DNA from: Apostichopus japonicus
Lineage: Eukaryota; Echinodermata; Holothuroidea; Aspidochirotida; Stichopodidae
DNA: 64,000 bases
Direction: 5' to 3'
Assembly (NCBI RefSeq): GCF_037975245.1
Contig: NC_092569.1
Location: 14,034,501-14,098,500 of the forward strand
The position numbers were made by a program, and so were the translations under genes. The notes under the pieces are model-generated. The model saw only the letters and a program-made list of their open reading frames with translations, was not told the origin of the DNA and did no database searches. Numbering within the stretch: position 1 is the stretch's first letter; every line of letters begins with the position of its first letter. This document shows, piece after piece, positions 12,801 through 51,136 of this stretch.

Positions 12801-13303
12801 TTGAATAAATATTAAAATTGTTATATACTAACAGTTTAGTGACATGCGCAAATAAAAGAAGTATGTGTGCAATATGTAGATCGTGTGCACACCACTCTTA
12901 GTATAATGAAAGGCCGTGTATACCATATGTATTGAATTTAATGATGTAATGAAAATAAAGTACTTAGACACACTCTGGCTGTTGACCACGAAAGACTCTG
13001 TCCGATGTTCTCTCTATCATGTCATTCTTGGAACCTCCCGGGTCTCTTTACACCTTTTCAAAGATATAGAAGCAATGGCGTTCCATACAGGCATCGAGTC
13101 CAAAGTACAAAAGCAAATTCATATGCTACACAACGTTATATCTGCAAAGCGTGTAACATTGAATAGGATTGATCATTTGATAAATTCTACTTTAGGAAAG
13201 GTACGATATTCGATGCAGACTTACTAACTTACATATCATGTAGCCTATTTGCATAGATATCTCTCTCTCTTGGATCCTATTTTATTACTTCGTAACCGAA
13301 AAG

Positions 13304-40046
<26,743 letters not shown>

Positions 40047-40064
40047 CGCATGTTCAGGCTGTAA

Positions 40065-40091
40065 AATAAATTGGTTCAAATAACCAATAAA
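40065..40091 (+). terminator. Polyadenylation signals of the Death-domain gene
   Basis: AATAAA occurs at 40065-40070 and again at 40086-40091, 19 and 40 nt after the stop codon. Confidence 0.6.
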
Positions 40092-40588
40092 AATCAGATT
40101 AGCTAATATTAAATTAATCATGTATTCAATATATCGTATAACAACTTAGAATTACTTAAACTAACAAATGTTTGAAATTTAATCGGTTTAATATCTGTAA
40201 AGTATTTGTTTCAAAATGCATATCTCGTGGCCATGGTTTATTAATTTGTATCTCATAATCAAAACTTTGCCATAAATAGAGTAGATATTGTTATTCAAGT
40301 GATACAATTCACACACGAGGCAGATTTTAATCATAGGCATACTTTTAAGGGCTCAAGATGGATTAGCGTGAAATTCACGAAAGTTCATTCATTGATTCAA
40401 TGTCTTTTGAGTATCAAAATAACAATTGTCAAGGCAAAGTGACAGAGCTTGTTACATGTTTTGCTACGATTGCCATCGCAATAAGATGTATACGTTTAAT
40501 GAAGCACTTATTGTTTACAATGTATCAAATATATATTTACCTCACATTTGTAAATCGTAACATGATGTAAGGAAAAACAAAGTTGCTT
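40092..40588. other. No gene recognised
   Basis: AT-rich sequence after the polyadenylation signals, with no supported feature. Confidence 0.4.
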
Positions 40589-40620
40589 TTATTTTTGTCC
40601 AACTGCTTGGACAAAAATAA
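40589..40620. repeat. Perfect 14-bp stem with 4-nt loop
   Basis: TTATTTTTGTCCAA, CTGC, then the exact reverse complement. No gene or terminator context is evident. Confidence 0.6.
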
Positions 40621-40893
40621 GATCATTGGATAATTTGTCCAAGGAACAAAGAATCATCTCATAATACCATAGAGACAAATACATGTTATAAATAGTAGCA
40701 GCAGCGGTTATGAAAACCATATCAACGCTCAACGAGGATAAGATTCTTAACATGACTGTAGTATTTGCATGGTTGTAATTGTTTAAAGGATGCTTGCCAT
40801 TTTTGTTTAAATCAACATTTAAAGTACAGTCGTTTAGCAATGTAGCTTGCACTATGACGGTACTATTATTCTAGCTTGCAAAGTACTTATTTC

Positions 40894-41076
40894 ATGCTTC
40901 CGCGGCTAGGATTACTAAACAGTGTGCTTTGTCTGATTGTCTTGGCTCTACTCGTGATCTACTACGAATTCGAAGTTTTGATAGGGACACAACCAATGCG
41001 ATATTTAATGATATATTTTGCTAGGTTTGGAGATCATCTGTGGATGTCAGAATTGGCACGATTGACAATTGATTAA
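40894..41076 (+). CDS. Possible first exon with signal anchor (unrecognised)
   Basis: An ATG-started frame reads MLPRLGLLNSVLCLIVLALL and continues VIYYEFEVLIG. The hydrophobic run of about 18 residues after a short basic N-terminus looks like a signal anchor, as in Golgi type II enzymes. The frame stops after 60 codons. A GCTAG|GTTTGG donor near 41025 would be weak. There is no domain match, so it could be chance. Confidence 0.25.
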   Translation: MLPRLGLLNSVLCLIVLALLVIYYEFEVLIGTQPMRYLMIYFARFGDHLWMSELARLTID

Positions 41077-42240
41077 ATGGCTAAGACATTGATTAGTTTC
41101 GAAGATTTATTTACAGTTCTATGTAGAGTTGCCAGTAGGCCTATGTCTAAGATTAATATATATTACCCAAGTGTTTGCAAAGTCATGTTCACATGCATGG
41201 GTGACCTATAGGACGACACTGAATATAAATGTGTACTACAGATCGGACTATATATTGAAGGAAGCTTAGCAAGAAGCATCAACTCATAACTTAAAGACAA
41301 TTTTTCATAGCTTTTTCGATAAACTGTACATGTATAAAGACAATATTGTTAATTCTCTCAGGATATTACAAGTTTTTTGACAATGGGCAGTATAACATAC
41401 CAAATTGGTATGAGTAGCTGAACTGAAGTCTGCGTGTGTTCACCGAATAAGAGGAACTAACCTTTCATGAAGGAATCATGTACGTACAACAAGCATGCAT
41501 ACAGTTATTGCCGAAATTGCTGTGAACGCTCTTGTATCATTGTATGTATGCGCGCACAGGAGGACAAAGTGCAGACTATTTCTAAAAATAGTTATACTAA
41601 GCTTATTGTACTTAATTATTGTCAAGCAAAAGATTGTGTTGGTTGCGTCCCTTCATGTAGCAGTTCAATTTTAGTGTACACACCAGCTCAGTAATGTAAC
41701 TATTTTATAAGGTTTAAAAGTTTAACCGAATTGCTATTAATGAACAGGCTGACTTTAATGATCTCTCCAAAGTCAGAAGCGATACTTGTCTTTTCAATCA
41801 CGGTCGTTTTGGACCGATTTTGAACTTTAAGTATCATTTAAAACCATGCTTGGTTGATTGGGGATACAAGTTTCTTCGACATTATCCCAACACCATTAAT
41901 GCTGGAAGATGTTGTAGCTTTTGGCTTTTCTTTCCTTAAGTTTTTAATTTTCGTCACAGAATTCTACCCCTGGCATTCGGTTCTTATGTTTTGTTTTGTT
42001 ATGTTTTTTGGAGGGGAGGAATGTTTTAACTTTGGTAGCCATTATTTAGCGCAACCATAATTTTGTTATAGATATTAATACTATAGCTTTTATACACATT
42101 TTCATAACATATCAGTATGCAAATTTAAATGTACTAATATAAAAAGGAGCATTGATCAATATATTTGCATTTTCACAGTGTTGTTTTTCTACATATTATT
42201 GTCATAAAATATACCCTCAATATATGATATAGTATTCAAA
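41077..42240. other. No gene recognised
   Basis: Short frames only. A hydrophobic frame at 41854-42060 has no splice or homology support. Confidence 0.35.
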
Positions 42241-43100
42241 TAGCGCCACCTAATTGTTGTACGCATGCGCTTGTTGTGCAGCTCCTTATATTATCGTACA
42301 CAGTAAGCGCCATCTGTTCATCTGGGATGGCCAGTTTAAGTGATAGACGACGTAAGACTCATGGTCTGTTTCCTTCGAGCAGTTAGTTAAACTCATGAGA
42401 TTACGAAAGGTACATCGAATCGTGAAGGCGGATTTGTAGTAACATCATACAAAGAAGTTCGTTTATGTGTTAAGAGAAACCGAGGAAAGTTTATTTTCTG
42501 TTCCGCGTTTCGGATGTCTCTTTCTTCAAAACGAGATTGGAGCGTATAAAATTGTCACAGTATTGTGTTCTTTTCTTCTGTCCGAAAATAATTTGAAGCG
42601 ATTTGAGATGAAGTCAGTTTGACCTTTAACAAGTTACAAGAATCATCTTTCAGTAATGGTCACGTATTTCCGTACTCTTGTTATACTTAGTTCTGCAAAA
42701 GAGAAAGAAAACCAAATGTCTTTATTTTTCAACGGATTTCCTCCGATACCTCAAATGGGATTCTCGATGTTTCTTCTTACTGAATAGAGAGCAGTTTGGT
42801 GTTATGGTTGTGTACAGCAGCAGCACAGTAGTGTTTGACGCTTAATTATTTGACGTGCACAGTCTCTGACATTTCATGGAATCCAATTGTTTTAATCGGC
42901 TAGTTAGAAGTGATCTGATCATAGTCAAATATCGTAGCCCATCCATGAAATCAGTTACAGTATCGATCATTTAAAAGAAAATAATTAAATCAAACTTGAG
43001 GCCTGTGTCAGATTTCATTGCAATTCATTTTGACGGTGATTTCCCAAGTTAAAAGATCATTTTATATAGTTTTTCATTGTGCGAATCAGTCCGTAAAAAT
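42241..43100 (+). promoter_or_regulatory. Candidate promoter and 5' UTR of the 43101 gene
   Basis: Upstream of the 43101 start codon there is an NRF1-like word ACGCATGCGC near 42261-42270, and AGCGCCA occurs twice within about 70 bp (near 42241 and 42306). The segment lacks recognised repeats. The transcription start is not defined. Confidence 0.35.
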
Positions 43101-43283
43101 ATGCCTGCAAAATGGTTCAGCACGTTTTATGATAGAATCCACAGAGGTCGTGAAGTTCCTACTGAAGCTGACGATGGGGACTTTTATAATACGAAGAACG
43201 GTAAAAATCATGTAGAGAACGGCGATAATCTACATATGGGAGAGGTATGCAGCATATTCGACAGTCCTTACCGCATACTTAGG
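43101..43283 (+). CDS. First coding exon of an unrecognised gene
   Basis: The ATG (AAAATATG, A at -3) opens 61 codons in phase 0 ending at a consensus donor AGG|GTAAGTG. The peptide begins MPAKWFSTFYDRIHRGREVP, is rich in Asp/Asn/Gly in the middle, and ends CSIFDSPYRILR. I do not recognise the family. There is no signal peptide or membrane helix in this part. Downstream exons would have to lie beyond, inside or past the duplicated block; none was found. Confidence 0.5.
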
Positions 43284-44838
43284 GTAAGTGCCTTTCATTA
43301 TGATATACAAAATATTAAGTTATTGTACCAGAATTGCAGTGGAAAATGCGATAATATATATATTTGTGAGGTATGCATGAATTATCTTCGACAGTAGTTA
43401 ACGCAAGCTTAGGACAAGGTTTTTTCGATAAGCATATCAAAATATACAATAAGTTGTATAATTTCATTCTTATAGTTAAGAAATGTAAGCAAATTCACTC
43501 GGCACATAGTCGTAGCTATGAACCTGGCAAAATCATTACTTCTTCACGTTAAAAGTTACTAAGTTCACCTTGATATCTTAATCTTAGCTTATACATCAGA
43601 TTCTGTTGATCATATCTGAAACCGACAGACCTATACTGGATATAAAGTAATTCGGTGTCATATGTACAGTAAACCGAGTACGTTGTATAGTAACATATGT
43701 AACACATGTAACGACCAAGATTTTTGTTGGTGTCTGCGAACTCTATATATACACCACGGTATTTTACACAGATGTTGAACAAGTTATTCGGACCGTCTGC
43801 AATTTTATTCAATGCACTTTTATTCAATGAACAAGCTCCACTGTTTCAAATTATAATGTTATTGTTCCTATGTAATGGCATAAGTGTTACATCACTAAGT
43901 ATAATAAATGAGCACAGGTACTAGTCGATTGTTATAAACTAATTAGTGCCCCGTCACCCAAAAGAGATGTTCTTGTCAAATCCCAAGCGTTTGATTTGTG
44001 ATGAAGAATTCGTTGCAGTAAACTTGTTAAAAAAATGTGCCTTTTTAAAGTTCTTTTTAAAAACCACTGGTTAAGCTATGGTAGTCTGCAAACTTCTTTA
44101 TTGGCGACCCATAAAGTAGTTTTTGCATGTGAAGCGCGACCCACCTTGTCGGACCACGCGAAACCAAGAGGATATGTACAAAATTCCTTACATAGACGTA
44201 TGGAATAATCATGCAAACCGGTTTGATCATAATATGTGCAACATATAAAATGAGTGAAAGGGGCAGGTAAGACTTGAAAGAGAAAAAAACTATAGGACCT
44301 TTTGTGTTCCATTTGGCCACCAAACATAGTGAGGTCTACGCAATATTATGGTATTCCCTAGATATGTACTTGTTACACCTTTCAGGAAAGTTTTCGTCAC
44401 CCACGAAATATTAAATATGGTATATACAGTAAGTCGGAATAATAATTCCTGTGATGCGCTGTTCCTCCAAGGTCCTCTGTCCAGATTTAACTAGCTATAT
44501 TTGAGCGTGTAGGAGAGTTGTGACTATAATGTTATACTGATTTTCATGTAAAAACCAGCAATGAAACAAACCTTGAACCCATACAATTTGTCTATCATAT
44601 ACATTTCTTCTCCTTGTGCATAGCTATGTATTTATTTCGGTAGCACCTAGGGGAAGAATGCTTTTCAGGTCAGATTGATGTAATACTTGTTAAATACACA
44701 TACAATGGATAATAGTTTGAACCTCAATGCTTTCATTATTCTTATGAGAGTCCAAAATGCGGCTTGCTAGACTTCTGAGTGTATTACAATTAGATTCTGA
44801 CAAATTATTTATTGACTTATGACAGTGTTTGCTCAACT

Positions 44839-45318
44839 GAAGATGAGCTTAAGCGGGATGAGGAAGTGCAGTTGCGTAGAAACAACATTGTGGAAGATCT
44901 TTTGAACCTTTACCAAGACCCATAGATATATTTAAGAAACCTAAAGGTGACATTTGAAGGTAGAGAGGGGGAAGGCATGGGGCCTTATAAAGGAATGATG
45001 ACAAGTTTATGAAAGGAAGTCACCAAAGAATACTTACTAGTGGAGCATGTATTTGTTCCAAAATTGCCGCTCCATCGTTGTAGAAGGGAGAGTGCAAAGT
45101 TGACAGCAACTGGCAGAGTACTCACCCATTCGGCAGCACTAACAGAAACACTGCCATGCCGTGTTGCAAGGTGTGTAATCATTTCGATGATGTTGGAAGA
45201 GGTTGACACACAATACCTCTTGGAGAATTTCTTCCTATATGTATGTCCGAGTGAACAAAATATGTTGTCTAAAGCTCTATCTGCCTCTGGGTTACAATGC
45301 AGAATTACAGAGGCTTGA
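44839..45318 (+). pseudogene. Degraded HECT-like E3 ligase domain, copy B
   Basis: A plus-strand frame reads VEDLLNLYQDP, a stop, LKVTFEGREGEGMGPYKGMM, a stop, then LTATGRVLTHSAALTETLPC and LYVCPSEQNMLSKAL. HECT domains have 'v.F.GEeG.d.GGp.ReFf' followed later by 'GrilahallhG..lP', and the order and spacing fit. Two stops and the lack of the C-terminal lobe with the catalytic Cys make it non-functional. It probably came with the integrase-like relic downstream, which points toward it. Confidence 0.45.
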
Positions 45319-45639
45319 AGTAATTTGTTTGTGTTATAAAACCTCATCTATTAAAAGACAGAAATGAGAAGCAGATATGAGCACTAAACATAGGAGACAA
45401 GATCAATGGCAATGAAATCTGTCCAATGTTGACTTGAGACTTTGAAAATTTTAATGACTTGGATAATTGACAAAAAATGCAAGTTTTTGCAGAATACACG
45501 TTTAAATTCTTTCTAGTGTCATGATATTTTGCAATTGTATGTAGGTCAAAACATCATCCATGAAGGTGTAAGTTTATGTTGACACCATTGGTTATTCTTC
45601 ATTTTGCATGATTGCAAAAAGTGGTTATTCTTCATTCTG

Positions 45640-45900
45640 AAATTGCAATTCTAGGGGGTCTTGGCATGGATGACAATGAAATTAACTCATTGGGCAATGT
45701 CTATACCTGACTCATGTGGCCGTGCCTTACAGTTAATTTCAAACCTGATTAGCTCCATGTGACCATCCAGATGCCACAAAAAATTAGGACCAAGAACAGA
45801 ATATGGACGTCTTGTGACAGCTTTTCCCCATCTTCTTGCTGTACCAATAGTGTCAACATTTTCTAATGTATATCCCACACTCTTCTTCCCTGCACTTTAA
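45640..45900 (-). pseudogene. Integrase-core relic, catalytic start, copy B
   Basis: The minus strand reads TARRWGKAVTRRPYSVLGPN followed by FLWHLDGHMELIRFEI. This is the characteristic opening of the integrase core in a family of animal transposase-like proteins, where LWHLDG holds the first catalytic Asp. The reading soon ends in a stop; the other two catalytic acids are not found. Confidence 0.65.
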
Positions 45901-46491
45901 TTTTAACTAGTAACTAGGCATCATCCATTAAAAGTCAGAAATTATTTTTTTCACGTTTGTAATGAAATAGTGGTGATAAATTTGTTATAATTAATTAAAT
46001 ACTGAATGCTAAAAATCTGGTGTATACTGTTCACTGAATTCACAATGCGGTGAATGGAATGAATGAGACGGCTGAGGGTCACATTCTTATACGTATGGGT
46101 ACAACTGTAGCCCTTAATGCAATGAATTACATACATTCTATCATTAGACAATATCAACTTTGATCTGTAGAGACAATTTCAGCTTATTTAGTTATACTTT
46201 TGCATTTGCAATTATTTTGACAGGTTTACATCTTCATCGCAACTAAATTCCTTTCAGATGTAAACTGTAAAGTTTAACATGTGTACTGAATATGTTTTAA
46301 TTCTTAACATATGTACCACATCCGTTCCTTCCTCTATATATCGAGAAGTTTTCTTAATGTGTGTACTATGAATGGTGTGCATATTAACATCTTTTTGCTG
46401 ATTTGGGGTTTAAATAAGGATGCGTGGAATCTCATATATATCTCATTCCCACACAAAAAGTTGCATGTCAACTGATATAAATAATCCTCAC

Positions 46492-46701
46492 CTTGACATC
46501 ACAGTTCGGAAAGTCAGCATGCAGGCATCTTATACGCTCTTGCAAAGCTTCTTGGGTGATATCTGAGTAAGCGTTTTTATTGTTCAGCTACATTTTCTTG
46601 AGAGATGTCGTCTTGAGAGACGGCGAACACTTGATTGATTTTTCCATTCACCTTTGCAGTAATTGCATTCGTAAAAGCTGACCTTGGGCGACCCCGATGA
46701 C
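46492..46701 (-). pseudogene. Integrase-like gene, helix-turn-helix exon, copy B
   Basis: The acceptor is TATATTTTAG|GTCATC on the minus strand. The exon reads GHRGRPRSAFT, then in a shifted frame SLKTTSLKKM, a stop, and NAYSDITQEALQERIRCLHA followed by DFPNCDVK, to donor AAG|GTGAGG. GRPR, a VSxxTxxRR helix and YSDIxxxxLxxxxxxIxxxFPNC are the ordered blocks upstream of the core in this family. A frameshift inside makes it dead. Copy A lacks this exon entirely. Confidence 0.6.
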
Positions 46702-47489
46702 CTAAAATATAAATGTAAAAAAATGTGTAGTGACTGATCGATACTATACACAGTACCTGCATATCATGATCCTTTGTTTTTCTATGATTTCGGTTGCTCC
46801 ATGCAATGTGCTGCCATTCTCTGATGGATTTTGTTTTAGATATTTCTTTTTTCCTTTTCTTCTTTGAAAGACAGAGTACAGTCTGTTGACAAGAATTGTG
46901 ATGAAATTACTAGTTAACAACAGCACTTAACAGGGTATATGTACAAACATTCTGAAAAATTGTTGATTACTATAAGTCAATTAACATTTATCATAAAGTA
47001 TCTGCGACGTGTATATGATATAACACAGTAATTCCTCAAGTGATAAAAATGTCATGGTAGGCAATAAAGTGCAAACATGCTTTTACCACATTCCGTAATT
47101 ATGCTGATGGCTGACTGTTTCATTTTAGCAAATTAATTAGGTGCATCAGCTAGCCGGTTGGCCCCTCACGTCAAATCGTTTTGTCAAAAGTGCACATACC
47201 TGCATAGGCCTAGTTAAGCCCCTAATACGATTTGAAAGCAGTGGTACAGCACATGAACCATTAATTTATTATTCGATTTAGATTTTAAGGCTAGTCTAGA
47301 GGCCTACACATCCGAAGTTACACTGCAGTGCTTAATAGGCCTAGATGATATCGAAAACTTGAAAGATGCAATTATATTTTTTCTCTGAACGTTAGCCATG
47401 CTGTAAGATTGATCTGTGCAGACGTTGAATACGCTAGACCATATCAATATGAACACTCTGAACATAAAAATAAAAAACATGTTCTGTAC

Positions 47490-47754
47490 CTGTGTTAAGT
47501 TGAGTATGTGGGAAATATGAGCTACTCCTGCCATCATCTGTGCCGTTGGCACGTGTACTGGAACTTGAAGCTGGCAATGGCATAGCTTGTACTTGTAGTA
47601 ACGCATCAAAACGTGTCAACATTTCTCTGATTGTACCTTCGGCAAATTCGCGGAGCGTGTTATGAATGCTTATAACATGGCAATGTGAGCTACACATAAC
47701 TACCGATGGACGAATCAGATAAATAATTGGTTTTTCTGCTCCATGCATTAGCAA
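47490..47754 (-). pseudogene. Integrase-like gene, N-terminal exon, copy B
   Basis: The minus strand reads EFAEGTIREMLTRFDALLQ, a Ser-rich run, NGTDDGRSSSYFPHTQLNT, and ends in donor ACAG|GTACAG in phase 1. That phase matches the next exon (GGT CAT CGG = GHR), so the three minus-strand pieces belong to one gene. The start codon is uncertain. Confidence 0.55.
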
Positions 47755-47959
47755 ATTTCTTTAATTTTTTTCATATCCGTCAAATTTCTACAATTTCTTT
47801 TGGTTTCCCTAATTTCACTTATATCAAGAAGTTCTTCGAAATATACCTTAACTCACTCGACTTCCTTACGATCAGAAGATTTTATTGAAGAGGAAGTACT
47901 GATAAGACTTCTTATTTGGGTTTGTGCAGTTATGAGGAAAGTCACGTGCACCGGAAACT

Positions 47960-48360
47960 AAATTTTGGAAATCTCTAATTTGAATTCTTTATAAGTCGAA
48001 TTCAATTCTGGATATCTCTAATTCAAATTCTTGATATCTCTAATTCAAATTTTGATATCTCTAATTGAACTCCCAAAATCTCTAATTCAATTTTGGATAT
48101 CTCCAATTTGAATTCTTGATATCTCTAATTAAATGTTGTACATCTCTAATTGTATTCCGATATCTCTCATCCAATTTGGATATCTCTTAATCGAGATCTT
48201 GATATTTAGAATTCAATTTCTGATAACCCAAATGTGTTTTAATTATTGATATCTAGATATAAATAAGACATATCTGGAAATGAATTGGAGAATTGTTTTA
48301 AGAATTAGAGATATCCGAAAATGTATAAGAGATAACTGTAATTATTGAATAAATGTTAAA
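47960..48360. repeat. GATATC-rich array, copy B
   Basis: This corresponds to 12360-12800, with the same GATATCTCTAATT units followed by reverse-complement units. The 111-bp internal duplication of copy A is absent. Confidence 0.7.
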
Positions 48361-51136
48361 ATTGTTATATATTAACAGTTTAGTGACATGCGCAAATAAA
48401 AGAATTTCGTGTGCAATATGTAGATCGTGTGCACACCACCCTTAGTATTATGAAAGGTCATATGTAATGTGTTTAATGATCTAATGAAAATAAAGTACCC
48501 AGACACACCCTGGCTGTTGAGCACGAAAGACCGTGTCCGGTGTACTCTCTAGCATGTCATTCATGGAACCTCCCGGGTCTCTATACACCTTTCCTAAGAT
48601 ATATAAACAATGACGTTCCATACGGGCGATGACGCCTCGAGTACAAGTATTGTATTCTACACAACGTAATATGCACTCAAAAAAATAAAGGTGTCATTTG
48701 ACACCTTTAAAGGTGGCCAGAAGTGGGTCTTCAGGTAAGTATGAAAGGTGTCCAATCACACCTTGAAGGTGCAATTCTGACTACTTTAGGTTGTCTAGTC
48801 ACAACTGACACCTTTAAGTGCTTACCTGAAGACCCGTTCCAAAAGAGTCAAATGACACCAATATGGGTGTCAAGAGACACCTTTAAGGTGTGAATTTATA
48901 ACTTCCGGGTAAGCACACAAAGGTGTCTATGTGATACCTGTAAGGTGTATATCAGACTACTGTGTGGTGTCCAGTGACCACCGACACCTTTAGGTGCTTA
49001 CCTGAAGACCCATTTTCAGAGGAGTCAAATGACACCAATATGGGTATCAAGAGACACTTTTAAGATGTCAAGGATGTGTCTTACAGGTGAGCACACAAAG
49101 GTGTTTAGGATGTACTAGTGATCCCCTTGGAGTGTCCAGTAACGTTTGACATGCTTACCTTAAGACCCATTATAATGACACCAAAATGGTATTGATGCAC
49201 TGTCTTCGAATAAGTACACACTAGGGACATCTTTAATGTGTTGTAGCAAATATATATTAAAAGGAATCACTGCTAAATCATATCGACATAGAAAGTAAGT
49301 TTGTAAAAAAGTGTGATGAAAACTAAAACAAGAAAGTCACTTTTGATTTTGTTGCAAATATATTACGAAACATCAAATACTGCTGCTTGATGTCTAGTTA
49401 TCTATAATTAGTTCATGAACAATCATAGAATTAAAGCACAAATTTAGTAATTATTTTTATTAATCAAGGGTATCAGCTTTCTTATGCTATTGACAATATA
49501 ATGTCGACATTCACATATTACTGTACCAAGTACACAGTGAATTTGTAGAGAGTATATATTTAAAAGCTCCTTTCATTTGTTAACAATCAACAAAACGTCC
49601 AATTAAAATGTTTTATGGTTCGTTTTCTATTTGTGAATCACTGAATTTAGTTTCCCTGTTCTAAGTTTTACTGAATGTCCCACACGTTTTAAAACTGCAA
49701 CATTTTGCCATAGATAAAGTATGATTATTCATATGGTAACTTAAAGTTCTGGATTTCCTTTATAAACATAATACAAATTTAAAAGCAACAAAAACCACAT
49801 TTATCCATGGATGTAAACCTTTGTTCCACTATTGATCACAGTCCAGGCTATTAGGAAAACTGTAGTTTTATGGGTTCTAGTCTATGGGTGACTGTGGACA
49901 GGTATGTGCATCTGTTACAAGCATTTTCTCTATCTATATAGTTTTTTTTTTTTTAATTTGCCTTTAGTACCCCTTTAAGTGACGATCGTTTGACGTTTTG
50001 ATGCTAAAACGTTGACATTCCGAATTGCTTTCTATGCCACTTGAGACCAAAGATCCGTGGAATTTGTTTAGGTGTAAGGAATTAATACTTATAATTGAAG
50101 TTTATAATCCTGACAGCTCTAACATGATTACTGTGGTAAACAATTTGCACCAAAGCCCCTTCCCCATGCTGAATCGCAGCATGAAATAGCAACTTTAGAA
50201 ATGCACAACTTGCAAATTTATTATAGGAAAGCATTGTAATCATTATTTTGTAGTTTTTGGACTAGACACAAGAAACTTTGAAAGAATCAAGTACCGTGAA
50301 GAAAGGGTTTAGGAGCGCTGTATCATTAAAAATAGCACACATTTTAGTGAAACCTACAAAAAATTGAATATTTTGATACTTTTAAGTTGACCTAACTCTA
50401 CAAGACAATGTTTTTGTAGCCTAATGTTTTATATTCCTGAACTATGTGATAGAATCTATAAGCATATGTAATAGAAAGGTAGTAGAATGTTTAATTGATG
50501 AGAAATGAGACCTCAAAAATCAAGAAAATGCCAAATTCCACGGTGGTGACAGATTGAGGAATTTCAAAGTGGGATTAATCAGCCAATTATGAATTAATGT
50601 AACTGAAATTTTCAGAATATGCTTATTTTATGGTGTTCCAATCATACAAAATATTTGGCAATTTTTGGAGAGGGTGCAGCTACAGCCATCCGTGATTTGA
50701 CACGGAATGTCCCTTTACCATATATTCAGGAGTTAAAGTCCTGTAGGGCCTAGCCTATTGACTCAATTTAGAACATTCTTAATGACTGTTTATTTTGTAC
50801 AGTCGGTCTGCTCACTCTGTTGCAGAGGTATGTGTAGCCTACCGTAACATTAGGGTCTGCAATTGCAAACTAGCCTATGCTATGCCTAGTTTATCTTGTA
50901 TTGGCCTAACACCGTATCATACTATTGGACACCTACTACTAGTAATACTAGTACTTACTATGCTAGGCTAACGGCCTTTGGCTCAGCCTACTGCCTGCCT
51001 TCGTTTGTTGAAAAGTTTCAGGTTGTAGGCTTATTATATTAATCAATGTGAATGATACTTATTTATATGCAATACTAATAATATAAGTTTATGATAACAT
51101 AAATTTGTAATTTGAGATTACCTGTTTATCTGTCAC

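Noticed and set aside
41854-42060. Hydrophobic 68-codon frame
   Set aside because: Phe-rich translation of T-rich DNA, without start context, donor or homology.
46562-46701. Reading the minus-strand frame GHRGRPRSAFTNAITAK... to its stop as a real protein end
   Set aside because: The downstream family blocks (NAYSDITQEAL, FPNC) continue in another frame of the same exon, so the stop is due to a frameshift in a dead gene.
48690-49190. Regularly spaced GGTGTC/GACACC words, considered as a CRISPR-like array
   Set aside because: Repeats are short, in both orientations and diverged, spacers are not unique blocks, and the genome is eukaryotic; subterminal transposon repeats explain them.
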